A stretch of DNA of 11,545 nt from a bacterium. Lineage in GTDB: Bacteria > Spirochaetota > UBA4802 > UBA5550. Positions within the stretch are counted from its first letter, which is position 1. Every line of letters starts with the position of its first letter. Shown piece after piece: positions 1 through 7,270 of the stretch. The DNA is taken from NCBI GenBank assembly GCA_024224995.1, contig JAAENB010000196.1, positions 1-11,545 of the forward strand, given 5' to 3'. The notes under the pieces were generated by a model. That model ran no database searches. It was not told the DNA's origin and was given only the letters and a program-made list of their open reading frames with translations. The position numbers and the translations under genes were made by a program.

Positions 1-429
1 GCCGCATACCATTGGCATGGCGTTTGTTTCCCGCATCAGTTTCTGGCCTTCGGCGTATAATCCCCGTGACGCAAGAGCTATGTAGCCCTGTACATCCACA
101 TTTGCCGGGCACTCAAGGCGGCAGGGCGGATAACAGTCCGCGTTATGATTCGACAACAACAGTTCCAGGTTCGCTTTTCTCGATTCTTTAACCCGTTCGT
201 TCCGTGTATAAACTACCATTCCCTCTTCTGCCGTGGTAGCGCAGGCCGGGCTGAGTCCCCGCGCCCCTTCCACTTCCACTACGCATATAAAACAGGATGT
301 ATATGGTTCCATTTGCTCGTTAAAGCAAAAGGTAGGGATTGTATCAATATTGTTCTCATGTATTACTTCAAGAAGCATTTTCCCATTTTCAGCTTCTACT
401 TCTTTTCCGTTTATCGTTAGTGTTACCAT
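1..429 (-). CDS. Partial 2Fe-2S / GltD-like oxidoreductase subunit, probable StnA-type (5' part only)
   Basis: Reading from the ATG at 427-429, 143 codons stay open to the window edge, so only the N-terminus is present. Residues 1-80 resemble the [2Fe-2S] ferredoxin domain of NuoG/HydA, with Cys35, Cys46, Cys49 and Cys63 and the typical 'VEVEG', 'PAC' and 'LELLLSNH' segments. After that it does not continue as a hydrogenase or NuoG. Instead His95, Cys99, Cys103 and Cys107 lead into 'CPANVDVQGYIAL' and 'MPMVCG', the iron-sulfur N-terminus of GltD/NfnB/DPYD-type FAD-NADPH enzymes. It starts 19 nt after the NuoF-like gene, with GGAGG at 442-446, so the two are co-transcribed. I infer the NADPH-side subunit of an electron-bifurcating transhydrogenase (Stn family). 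A formate dehydrogenase-linked fusion is the main alternative, because the rest of the protein lies outside the window. Confidence 0.8.
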   Translation of the reverse strand, partial: MVTLTINGKEVEAENGKMLLEVIHENNIDTIPTFCFNEQMEPYTSCFICVVEVEGARGLSPACATTAEEGMVVYTRNERVKESRKANLELLLSNHNADCYPPCRLECPANVDVQGYIALASRGLYAEGQKLMRETNAMPMVCG

Positions 430-448
430 AATTCCTCTTTTCCTCCAC

Positions 449-2221
449 CTACTCTACAATGACAGCATTGAAATTACATACGGTATAACAATTGCCGCAC
501 TTGATACACCCTTCCTGGCTTATCACATGAGCTTCTTTCCGCTCACCGCTAATAACGTCAACCGGGCAATTCTTCGCGCAGAGCGTACACCCGGTACATG
601 GCTCAGGGTCGATTGTATAGGTAAGCAAGGGCTTGCAAATTTTCGCGCGGCATTTCTTGTCATTTATATGCTCAAGATACTCGTCCTTAAAATAACGGAT
701 CGTTGTGAGTATAGGGTTTGGCGCTGCCTGGCCCAGACCGCATAAGGAACCTTCTTGTATTTTTTCCCCCAGGACCAGTAAGGTATCCAGGTCTTCTTCT
801 TTCCCTTTTCCTTCGGTTATTCGCACCAGCATTTCATACATCCTGGTTGTCCCGATCCGGCAAAAAGTACATTTTCCACAGGACTCTTCCCGGATAAAGT
901 TCATAAAAAACTTTGCCACATCTACCATACAGGTGCTGTCATCCATAACAACCATTCCGCCGGAGCCCATAATTGCTCCTGTTGCTGTTAAAGAATCATA
1001 ATCAACCTTTGTTTCTATTAACTCTCCGGGTATACAACCGCCAGCCGGACCGCCAAGCTGTACTGCTTTAAATTTTTTATCATCCTTTATTCCGCCGCCG
1101 ATCTTAAAAATAACATCACGCAGGGTCATTCCCATTGGAACCTCAACCAGTCCCGACTTTTTAATCTTTCCTGTTAGCGCGAAAAGTTTGGTTCCTGTAC
1201 TGTTCTCTGTTCCCGTTGACGCGTACTTCTCCCAGCCATGCAGGATAATATACGCCGCGTTCGCGAGGGTCTCTACATTATTAATAATAGTGGGCTTGCC
1301 CCATACCCCGCTTTTAGCAGGAAAAGGCGGCCGTTTCCGGGGCATTCCTCTTCTTCCTTCTATTGAAGCCATGAGCGCTGTTTCTTCTCCGCACACAAAC
1401 GCGCCAGCTCCTACCTTCACTTTTATATCAAAAGAAAAATCCGTTCCAAAAATATTCTTCCCAAGAAATCCTTTTTCCCGGGCCTGTTCCAACGCAAGGT
1501 CCAACCGTTCAATTGCCAGGGGATACTCAGCCCGGACGTAAACATAGCCCTCATCCGATCCTATGGCATAGGCCATTATCGACAATCCTTCAATTACCGA
1601 ATGGGGATCTCCTTCAACGATGGACCGGTCCATAAAAGCCCCGGGGTCTCCTTCATCGGCGTTGCAGACCGCGTATTTTTTATCGGACTCATTTTGTGCT
1701 GCCAGGTCCCATTTTCTTCCGGCAAGAAACCCGGCTCCCCCACGGCCCCTGAGCCCCGATTTCTTCATGTCCTCCCGGACTTTCTCCGGAGTCATGGCTG
1801 TTACCGCTTTCTCAATAGCACGGTACCCGTCCCGCGCGATATACTGATCTATATCTTCCGGATCTATAAATCCAATATTCCGGAGTACTATCTTTTCCTG
1901 GTACGCGAAAAAATCATGTTCCCTGTCTACATCTCCATTTTTTATGAGATGCTCTTCAACGGTTTCGCCCTGTACCACATGCTTATCAAAAATTTCTTTT
2001 GCCGTTTCCGGGGTTACATCCGCGTACAGGCTGCTCCCCTTTTCATCTTCTATTTCAACCAGGACTTCTCTAAAACAGGCTCCAATACAGCCTGTTTTTG
2101 CCAGCGTTACGTTTACACCGGATTCCTCTTTTATACAGTTTTCAAATGTCTCGTATACCCTGTCGCCCCCTGCTGAGATGCCGCAACTTGCCAGGCCAAC
2201 AATTATCTTTTTTTTCCCCAT
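449..2221 (-). CDS. nuoF: NuoF/HydB-like NADH-binding flavin iron-sulfur subunit
   Basis: This 590-aa protein is the NAD(H)- and FMN-binding subunit of a soluble bifurcating complex (HydB/StnB/HndC type), longer than complex I NuoF because of extra domains at both ends. Residues 1-90 form a thioredoxin-like [2Fe-2S] domain with Cys13, Cys45 and Cys49. The FMN/NADH core has 'GLRGRGGAGF' at 157-166, 'CNADEGDPGAF' at 186-196 and 'GAGAFVCGEETALMASIEG' at 271-289. A [4Fe-4S] site is formed by Cys448, Cys451, Cys454 and Cys494. His518, Cys524 and Cys529 resemble the zinc site I recall from HydB-type proteins. The C-terminus is a two-cluster ferredoxin (Cys542/545/548/552 and 572/575/578/582). It starts 3 nt after the nuoE-like stop, with an AAGGAG site inside that gene. 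The family call is firm; which complex it belongs to depends on the partner at 1-429. Confidence 0.95.
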   Translation of the reverse strand: MGKKKIIVGLASCGISAGGDRVYETFENCIKEESGVNVTLAKTGCIGACFREVLVEIEDEKGSSLYADVTPETAKEIFDKHVVQGETVEEHLIKNGDVDREHDFFAYQEKIVLRNIGFIDPEDIDQYIARDGYRAIEKAVTAMTPEKVREDMKKSGLRGRGGAGFLAGRKWDLAAQNESDKKYAVCNADEGDPGAFMDRSIVEGDPHSVIEGLSIMAYAIGSDEGYVYVRAEYPLAIERLDLALEQAREKGFLGKNIFGTDFSFDIKVKVGAGAFVCGEETALMASIEGRRGMPRKRPPFPAKSGVWGKPTIINNVETLANAAYIILHGWEKYASTGTENSTGTKLFALTGKIKKSGLVEVPMGMTLRDVIFKIGGGIKDDKKFKAVQLGGPAGGCIPGELIETKVDYDSLTATGAIMGSGGMVVMDDSTCMVDVAKFFMNFIREESCGKCTFCRIGTTRMYEMLVRITEGKGKEEDLDTLLVLGEKIQEGSLCGLGQAAPNPILTTIRYFKDEYLEHINDKKCRAKICKPLLTYTIDPEPCTGCTLCAKNCPVDVISGERKEAHVISQEGCIKCGNCYTVCNFNAVIVE

Positions 2222-2224
2222 CCT

Positions 2225-2671
2225 TTAATACTCCTTCAGTACCTTTTTGACCTTCTTCTCATCCAGGTTGCCGTAAACCTTGTCATTGATCATGATTACC
2301 GGGGCAAGACTACAGCAGCCCAGGCAGGCAACATTATCGAGAGAAAACTTTTTATCTTCCGTTGTCTCTCCTGCCTTAATGTTCAGCTCTCCCTCAATGG
2401 AATCGGATATTGCCACCGCGGAATTTATATGACACGCGGTCCCATGACAAACCTTTATTTGAAACTCTCCCGGCTTATTAAACTTAAACTGTGAATAGAA
2501 TGTTGCCACTCCATACAACTCCGCCAATGAGACATGGTAATATTCCGACACCTGCTCCAGCGCCTCCGCAGGCAGGTATGTATAATGATCCTGAATAGCC
2601 TGTAAAACAGCTATTGTATTTCCCTTTACATCTTTATAATTCTCTAAGATCTCTTTTAATTTATCATCCAT
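2225..2671 (-). CDS. nuoE: NuoE/HydC-like [2Fe-2S] subunit
   Basis: This 148-aa protein is a thioredoxin-like ferredoxin subunit that pairs with the NuoF/HydB-like flavoprotein encoded next. A helical N-terminal part contains the family signature 'YLPAEALEQVSEYYHVSLAE' at 32-51 and 'GVATFYSQF' at 54-62. The [2Fe-2S] ligands are Cys75 and Cys80 ('CHGTAC'), then Cys116 and Cys120 ('CLGCC'). The length is normal for HydC/NuoE. It is the first gene of a three-gene operon behind a strong promoter at 2702-2730. A GAAGGTG ribosome-binding site lies 7 nt before the ATG. In HydABC, Hnd and Stn complexes this subunit passes electrons to or from the HydB-type subunit in the cytoplasm. Confidence 0.95.
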   Translation of the reverse strand: MDDKLKEILENYKDVKGNTIAVLQAIQDHYTYLPAEALEQVSEYYHVSLAELYGVATFYSQFKFNKPGEFQIKVCHGTACHINSAVAISDSIEGELNIKAGETTEDKKFSLDNVACLGCCSLAPVIMINDKVYGNLDEKKVKKVLKEY

Positions 2672-2701
2672 ATATAGACACCTTCATTTTAAATTCACGG
2701 C

Positions 2702-2730
2702 ATTATAGTCACGTTCTTCATTTATTTCAA
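2702..2730 (-). promoter_or_regulatory. Sigma-70-like promoter of the redox operon
   Basis: On the minus strand a -35 TTGAAA (2725-2730) and a -10 TATAAT (2702-2707) are separated by 17 bp, close to consensus. The expected start point, around 2695, leaves a leader of roughly 25 nt before the nuoE-like ATG. It lies in the 83-nt gap after cheX, so the redox operon can be transcribed on its own. I see no terminator hairpin in the gap, so read-through from hemL-cheX is also possible. Confidence 0.75.
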
Positions 2731-2754
2731 TTACAATTTTATTATTAAAACAAA

Positions 2755-3240
2755 TCATCCCAGTGAAACGATGATCTGGGTAGATCCAAAAGGGCTGTAC
2801 ATATTCAATGACAGGTTGGTCGATTTTCTCTTCTTTGGAGGTACGTAATCTTCCAGTGCCAAAACAACAGGAGTTGTTAGCTCTATCCCTTTATGAAACA
2901 ACAGGTTCATGGCATTTCCGGTTATCATATTGGCTAGCTCTCCCATTATATCTTTATACTCACTTTTCACCTGCTCATCCGAAAGCCCCGGCACCAATAC
3001 CGAGGCAATCTTATTGACAACGCTGAATCTCATGCTATACACTACGTCCGCCTTAAGGTTTCCCACTACCCCGATACAGATGATTACTTCATGAAGCGGT
3101 TCTATGGTCTCTGCCACCGCGATCTTTCCTCTTTTAAGCTCTATTTGTAAAAGATTCTTGAAAACCATTGTTGCCGCTGCTAAAAAAGGATTAACATAAT
3201 CGGCTATTCCCTTCGATCGTTCACTCGTTAATTCAGTCAT
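2755..3240 (-). CDS. cheX: CheX-family chemotaxis phosphatase
   Basis: This 161-aa protein matches the CheX/CheC/FliY phosphatase family. Its N-terminus 'YVNPFLAAATMVFKNLL' (15-31) and 'IELKRGK' are typical of CheX. The catalytic-type motif 'GELANMITGNA' (100-110) carries the Glu101 and Asn104 pair expected to position CheY-phosphate and water for hydrolysis. CheX shuts off the flagellar signal in spirochaetes and Thermotoga. Many similar single-domain proteins sit outside chemotaxis operons, and here no che or fli gene is nearby. It starts 24 nt after hemL, and the leader holds only a modest GGGGAA ribosome-binding site 8 nt before the ATG. The family is well supported; a role in motility is inferred. 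Confidence 0.85.
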   Translation of the reverse strand: MTELTSERSKGIADYVNPFLAAATMVFKNLLQIELKRGKIAVAETIEPLHEVIICIGVVGNLKADVVYSMRFSVVNKIASVLVPGLSDEQVKSEYKDIMGELANMITGNAMNLLFHKGIELTTPVVLALEDYVPPKKRKSTNLSLNMYSPFGSTQIIVSLG

Positions 3241-3264
3241 ATCAATTGTTCCCCGTAATTTTTT

Positions 3265-4554
3265 TTACAGAATAGCCTTTAGTGACTCCCCTACGGCTTG
3301 TGCCGTTTGCTCCATATCTTCTTTGCTATGCGCTAAAGATAAAAATCCCACTTCATATCCTGAGGGCGCCATGTATATCCCACGGTTCAACATCTCCGAA
3401 TGAAAGCGCGCGAACAGGTTCATATCACACTGCTTCACCTGGTCTACTGAAGTTATCTCCTTCATATCAGTAAAAGCAAACGTAAAAATAGATTCCATCT
3501 GCGTAAACAAAACCTTCCCGGTATAATCAGCCAGGATGGGATTCAGCTTCTCCGCGAATATTCCGGCTGTCTCTTTTATTTTACCATACGCTCTGCTGTC
3601 TTGCAACTTCTTTACTGTCGCGATCCCCGCTGCCATTGCCAGGGGATTTCCCGACAGTGTCCCTGCCTGGTATACGGGTCCGTCGGGAGAAATCTTTTCC
3701 ATTATTTCTTTTTTCCCGCCGTAAGCTCCCACGGGCAGCCCGCCGCCGATGATCTTCCCCAGAGTTGTTATATCGGCCTTGATCTTGTAATATTCCTGTG
3801 CTCCTCCCCTTGCAAGGCGAAACCCGTTTATTACTTCATCATATATCAATACCACTCCATACTCATCACAGAGCTTACGCATCTCTGCCAGGTAGCCTTC
3901 CCGCGGTAATACCATTCCATTATTACAGGGAACCGGTTCAAGAATTATGGCGGCGATATTTGCTCCTTCCTTTTCGAGACACTCTTTTAGCGCGTCAGTA
4001 TTATTAAACGGCAGTACCAGGGTGTCACGGGCGTTCCCTTCAGTTACTCCGGCCGAATCGGGCGTCCCAAAGGTTGCCAGGCCCGAGCCTGCCGCTACCA
4101 GGAGAAAATCGGCATGGCCGTGATAGCAGCCGTCAAACTTTATTATCTTGTCCCTGCCTGTATAGCCCCTTGCCAGTCGTATGGCGCTCATTGTTGCTTC
4201 TGTTCCGGAATTTACAAACCGTACTTTTTCTATGGACGGGTATGCTTCTATTACCAGCTTTGCCAGGTCAACTTCATAGCGGTGCGGTGTTCCAAAACTG
4301 GTCCCGCTGCCGCAGGTTTCCCGGATCGCTTCCACTACATCGGGATCGGCATGCCCCAGAATTAATGGGCCCCATGACATGCAATAATCGATATATTCAT
4401 TCCCGTCTTCATCATACAAGCGGCTGCCTTTTCCCTCTTTCATGAAGATTGGGGTTCCCCCTACGGACCGGAAGGCCCGTACCGGGGAATCGACTCCGCC
4501 GGGTAAATATTGTAATGCTTCGTTATATAATGATTCTGATTTTTCTCTGGTCAT
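3265..4554 (-). CDS. hemL: Glutamate-1-semialdehyde 2,1-aminomutase
   Basis: This 429-aa enzyme converts glutamate-1-semialdehyde to 5-aminolevulinate, the last step of the C5 route into heme, siroheme and corrinoid synthesis. It is a full-length class-III PLP aminotransferase. The N-terminus 'YLPGGVDSPVRAFRSVGG' (16-33) is diagnostic. 'NSGTEATMSAIRLARG' (115-130) binds the cofactor phosphate, and Asp239 in 'LIYDEV' contacts the pyridine nitrogen. Lys267 in 'TTLGKIIGGGLPVGAYGG' is the Schiff-base lysine, and 'TLSGNPLAMAAG' (299-310) is conserved. An AAAGGAG site lies 9 nt before the ATG. It starts 30 nt after the AhpD-like gene, so the two are probably co-transcribed. No other hem genes are in the window, so it is separated from the rest of the pathway. 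Confidence 0.97.
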   Translation of the reverse strand: MTREKSESLYNEALQYLPGGVDSPVRAFRSVGGTPIFMKEGKGSRLYDEDGNEYIDYCMSWGPLILGHADPDVVEAIRETCGSGTSFGTPHRYEVDLAKLVIEAYPSIEKVRFVNSGTEATMSAIRLARGYTGRDKIIKFDGCYHGHADFLLVAAGSGLATFGTPDSAGVTEGNARDTLVLPFNNTDALKECLEKEGANIAAIILEPVPCNNGMVLPREGYLAEMRKLCDEYGVVLIYDEVINGFRLARGGAQEYYKIKADITTLGKIIGGGLPVGAYGGKKEIMEKISPDGPVYQAGTLSGNPLAMAAGIATVKKLQDSRAYGKIKETAGIFAEKLNPILADYTGKVLFTQMESIFTFAFTDMKEITSVDQVKQCDMNLFARFHSEMLNRGIYMAPSGYEVGFLSLAHSKEDMEQTAQAVGESLKAIL

Positions 4555-4584
4555 TGTTTTCTTCTCCTTTATTCGGGCACGGAT

Positions 4585-5202
4585 CTATTGTTTGAAATCA
4601 AAATTGTTTTTTGTCCGTATATATATTTCCGACGGTATTATTACCGGGGCTGTCATGAACACAAAAAATAACTCAAACAACAGGCTGCTGTTTGGGGCTT
4701 TGTTTCCTCGCAACCTGCTTGTGAACGCCGCGAATGTGTTGCCCGTCAAATTGAACATGTTTATCATTCTAATTATCAGCATAATGTCATTGGCCTTTTT
4801 TTCGCCGTAATAGTCATATAGACGTTTTGTTGCCTCTTCTTTCGGGTTTCTACCTGTTTCCGCGTAATGCTGGGCATAGAGCAGCGCGGCTACTTCTTCA
4901 TCATCGGCTTTTTTGCTCTCTCCCAGGTCCATATTTAATAAGGCTGTTACCTCTTCCTGCCCTATCCCGCTGGATAAGGCCATTTCCGAATGAAACCGGG
5001 CGCATAATACACATTCGTTTACCGATGTTGTCGCAAGCATTATCTTCTCGGAAAACGCCCTGCTTACCCGTTTTGCCCGCATCATTGAGATCATTGCAGG
5101 GATCTTTTTTACAAAATAACCATAATCTTTGAGGAAAAGCTTAAAAGTGAAAATTCTCTTCTTGAATCCACTGTTTAGGGGTGTATTTATCGAAGTATTC
5201 AT
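4585..5202 (-). CDS. Carboxymuconolactone decarboxylase (AhpD-like) family protein with C-terminal membrane segment
   Basis: I chose the start at 5200-5202 (205 aa) because AAGGAAA lies 5 nt before it and a promoter overlaps the longer reading frame that begins at 5289. The core is an AhpD-like helical domain with the redox motif Cys64-Val-Leu-Cys67-Ala-Arg-Phe-His71, preceded by Glu63 and followed by 'SEMALSSG'. Such proteins act as thiol reductants or peroxidase partners. The second half has the family's 'EEVAALLYAQHYAETG' helix. Residues about 173-190 are strongly hydrophobic ('LLFELFFVFMTAPVIIP') near the C-terminus, unlike soluble AhpD, suggesting membrane attachment. It heads a likely operon with hemL and cheX. 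The substrate is unknown. Confidence 0.82.
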   Translation of the reverse strand: MNTSINTPLNSGFKKRIFTFKLFLKDYGYFVKKIPAMISMMRAKRVSRAFSEKIMLATTSVNECVLCARFHSEMALSSGIGQEEVTALLNMDLGESKKADDEEVAALLYAQHYAETGRNPKEEATKRLYDYYGEKKANDIMLIIRMINMFNLTGNTFAAFTSRLRGNKAPNSSLLFELFFVFMTAPVIIPSEIYIRTKNNFDFKQ

Positions 5203-5267
5203 AGTATTTCCTTCTTGTTTTTCTCCCTCATGTTTCAGGCCTCTCATCAAGCACGCAATACCGGTGG

Positions 5268-5296
5268 ATTTTGCCGGATCGACGGACAAATGTCAA
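5268..5296 (-). promoter_or_regulatory. Promoter for the AhpD-like/hemL/cheX operon
   Basis: On the minus strand a perfect -35 TTGACA (5291-5296) is followed after 17 bp by CAAAAT (5268-5273), a four-of-six -10. Transcription would start near 5260 and give a leader of about 60 nt before the ATG at 5202. This is the only convincing leftward promoter between the divergent genes and supports the shorter start of the AhpD-like protein. Confidence 0.55.
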
Positions 5297-5510
5297 TAAA
5301 AATTATGCCTGTTTCCTATTACTTGTATTCCGGGAATAAACACCTTAATCTTACTTTTTTTAACCTGTAAAAAAAAAGACACTTCACACAAGAATGTCAT
5401 ATTTCAAATTACTGTTGTTCATGCCTCCTCACCTAGCGTTCATTCCCTTTCACCTGTTCTCTTCTCCATAGAACTTGACAGATCCATAGCTGCATAAAAA
5501 AAATACGCCA

Positions 5511-5537
5511 ACATGACTCAAGCGATTTAAGTCATGT
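5511..5537. promoter_or_regulatory. Perfect 8-bp inverted repeat upstream of the first lipoprotein gene
   Basis: ACATGACT (5511-5518) and AGTCATGT (5530-5537) are exact reverse complements separated by 11 nt. Two further A-T pairs inside follow one mismatch. The site ends 15 nt before the GGAGG ribosome-binding site of the lipoprotein gene. Centre-to-centre spacing of 19 nt (about two DNA turns) suits a dimeric repressor or activator operator; an RNA stem-loop in the leader is the alternative. Confidence 0.45.
5524..5534 (+). promoter_or_regulatory. Shared leader element GATTTAAGTCA, copy 1
   Basis: The 11-nt word recurs exactly at 7454-7464 ahead of the second lipoprotein gene, on the same strand. 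Here it overlaps the right arm of the inverted repeat. Loosely similar bases ending in CAACC follow both copies. A common regulatory site is inferred from position and identity only. Confidence 0.35.
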
Positions 5538-5552
5538 AATCAATATACAACC

Positions 5553-5557
5553 GGAGG
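5553..5557 (+). promoter_or_regulatory. Ribosome-binding site that favours the second of two adjacent ATGs
   Basis: GGAGG is followed by AAATGATG. The ATG at 5560 is only 2 nt away and the ATG at 5563 is 5 nt away, so the second is the better-spaced start. The two options differ by one methionine. Confidence 0.6.
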
Positions 5558-5562
5558 AAATG

Positions 5563-7251
5563 ATGCTGAAACAAATTCACGCAGCCATTTTTTTAATGAT
5601 TTTTACTATTCTCACTATTGCTTCTTGCGGCAATAATCAAAATGGAGACGGGGCAAATGTTCCCCTAACCGGCTCGGGTACGCTCTTTGCTGTAATACCT
5701 GACTCGCTGAATGAAAGCCAGGTTACACGGGTTACCATTACGGTAACGGGCCTTGATTCGCCCATTACCCGGGATCTCACGTATAATTCCGGAACATCAA
5801 GATGGGAAGGAACGGTAGATGCTATTCCCATTGGCACAAACAGGATTTTTACTGCCGATGCCTATGATGCTTCCGACACTCATCTTTATACCGGACAGGT
5901 GACCGGCATAACCGTATCGTCCCTGAACAGCCTGGCCGTGCATATAATATTAGGCCCTGTCACGCCGCCGGATAATTTTGAAAACCATGTCCCCGTTATT
6001 CAAAGTGTCTATTATCCCGGAAATAATAATATGCTTAAGCCCAATGAAACCATGAACATGTTTGTGGTTGCCACTGATGAAGATGGTGATGATATCAGCT
6101 ACGCATGGACCGCTTCTGCCGGCTCCTTTTCGCAGCCGACTAATCTAAGAACAAATTATACCGCGCCTGCTTCCGGCGGCCTGGTTGATATTACCATAAC
6201 GGTAACAGACAGCAAGGCTCAAAGCAACAGCTACACCTATACATTCGATATAAATTCGGCGCCTGTTATTTCATCTTTAACTGCCGACAACAATCCCGTT
6301 CTGGTTGAAAATACAGTAACATTGACTGTTGCTGCTGCCGACCAGGAAAGCGATTCCTTCAGCTATGAATGGTCTTGCGCTTCAGGGTCTTTTGAAAATT
6401 CCGATACCGCTGCAGTCCGGTGGACCGCTCCCGATACTGCCGGTATTTATCAAATCAATGTTACTGTTACGGATGAACATAACTATTCCGGCACTGCGAA
6501 TATTAATATTTCTGTGGAGTATAATGTTTCCGATGCCGGTATAACTACTGAATTCAACAACTGGCCCCAGGTTACAAGCATGATCGCGGCAAATCCTCAA
6601 TTAAGCTCAAACAATCTCACCACTGCTCTCACAACTGATATTTCCGATCTTAATGGTGACTCTTTATCCTATTCATGGACTTCGAGCTGTGCCGGCTCCT
6701 TTGTTGACAGCAGCGCGGCCAACACTGATTTTACTGCTGATCCCGGCTTAAGCCAGGGTGATTTTTGTGAATTAGCTCTTACTGTTGAGGACGGGAAAGG
6801 CGGCCAGGCTCTGAGTAAGCTCAATATTGTTCATAAAGATATTGCCTATGTTCCTTTTGTTGATGAAGACCTGGTTCAGGTAAAAACCGGGGGAACATCA
6901 TCACGGGGAGGTGGTTTCTCTATGAGTTTTTCCGATCTTATAACAGATGTAGGCTCATTTCATATGTCTATCAGACTGCGGGGCGAGATGGATGGATATG
7001 TCTATTCAGGAGGCGTTGTCTGGTATGATGAATCTGTTAATATCCGCGTTGGATCCTGTAATTTTAATGAATCCTATGCCGATACCAATTCAAGCACCTT
7101 TAGAACAGCCCGTTCAAGAGTAAATGGTGAATCCATATCAAATATTGATGTTACCGCCTGTTTTTCAGGAGACAGTTTGTCTCTATACTTTAATTTAACA
7201 GAAGAAGCTTATGGTGATGCTGAAGTTACTTTGACCCATGTGATAGAGTAA
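5563..7251 (+). CDS. Lipoprotein with three PKD/Ig-like modules
   Basis: This is a 562-aa secreted lipoprotein of unknown specific function. Residues 1-21 are a signal peptide with a basic start, a hydrophobic core and the lipobox 'IASC'; Cys22 would be lipidated, with Gly at +2. Residues about 40-130 form a beta-rich domain ('TLFAVIPDSL', 'RVTITVTGL'). Three PKD/Ig-like modules follow at about 143-230, 233-319 and 334-425. Each has a D-x-x-(G/S)-D start, then a Trp three residues after a Ser ('ISYAWTASAGSF', 'FSYEWSCASGSF', 'LSYSWTSSCAGSF', Trp182, Trp270, Trp372). Residues 429-562 are a distinct beta-rich, Gly- and Ser-rich C-terminus that I do not recognise. Such modules usually mediate adhesion or spacing on the cell surface. 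The gene stands alone, with a hairpin just downstream. Confidence 0.88.
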   Translation: MLKQIHAAIFLMIFTILTIASCGNNQNGDGANVPLTGSGTLFAVIPDSLNESQVTRVTITVTGLDSPITRDLTYNSGTSRWEGTVDAIPIGTNRIFTADAYDASDTHLYTGQVTGITVSSLNSLAVHIILGPVTPPDNFENHVPVIQSVYYPGNNNMLKPNETMNMFVVATDEDGDDISYAWTASAGSFSQPTNLRTNYTAPASGGLVDITITVTDSKAQSNSYTYTFDINSAPVISSLTADNNPVLVENTVTLTVAAADQESDSFSYEWSCASGSFENSDTAAVRWTAPDTAGIYQINVTVTDEHNYSGTANINISVEYNVSDAGITTEFNNWPQVTSMIAANPQLSSNNLTTALTTDISDLNGDSLSYSWTSSCAGSFVDSSAANTDFTADPGLSQGDFCELALTVEDGKGGQALSKLNIVHKDIAYVPFVDEDLVQVKTGGTSSRGGGFSMSFSDLITDVGSFHMSIRLRGEMDGYVYSGGVVWYDESVNIRVGSCNFNESYADTNSSTFRTARSRVNGESISNIDVTACFSGDSLSLYFNLTEEAYGDAEVTLTHVIE

Positions 7252-7270
7252 TGATCCCATAGTAAAGATT

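Larger units (their letters stand above)
5203..5559. other. Divergent intergenic region (357 nt)
   Basis: This spacer separates the leftward AhpD-like/hemL operon from the rightward lipoprotein gene. It contains the leftward promoter at 5268-5296, an A- and T-tract inverted stretch around 5354-5378 of no clear meaning, a lone TTGACA at 5475-5480 on the plus strand without a good -10 at normal distance, and the inverted repeat at 5511-5537. I see no convincing gene, tRNA or riboswitch in it. Transcription of the lipoprotein gene must begin somewhere between about 5480 and 5550. Confidence 0.6.

Noticed and set aside
145..745. Rightward open frames across the left end
   Set aside because: They are antisense to iron-sulfur genes with clear family motifs and show no protein features of their own.
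449..2671. Complex I (NADH dehydrogenase) operon
   Set aside because: The NuoF-like protein has HydB-type extra ferredoxin domains at both ends, and no membrane subunits or NuoG are seen.
5203..5289. N-terminal extension of the AhpD-like protein from the ATG at 5289
   Set aside because: A good promoter (5268-5296) overlaps it, the extra 29 residues do not look like family sequence, and a well-spaced ribosome-binding site precedes the ATG at 5202.
5384..5422. 12-codon minus-strand reading frame after a strong AGGAGG
   Set aside because: The site lies only 1 nt from its ATG, it is far upstream of the leftward promoter, and there is no sign of a leader-peptide function.
5475..5480. Plus-strand TTGACA as the -35 of the first lipoprotein gene
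   Set aside because: No acceptable -10 lies 16-19 bp downstream; only an A-run is found there, so it is mentioned in the spacer entry but not called as a promoter.
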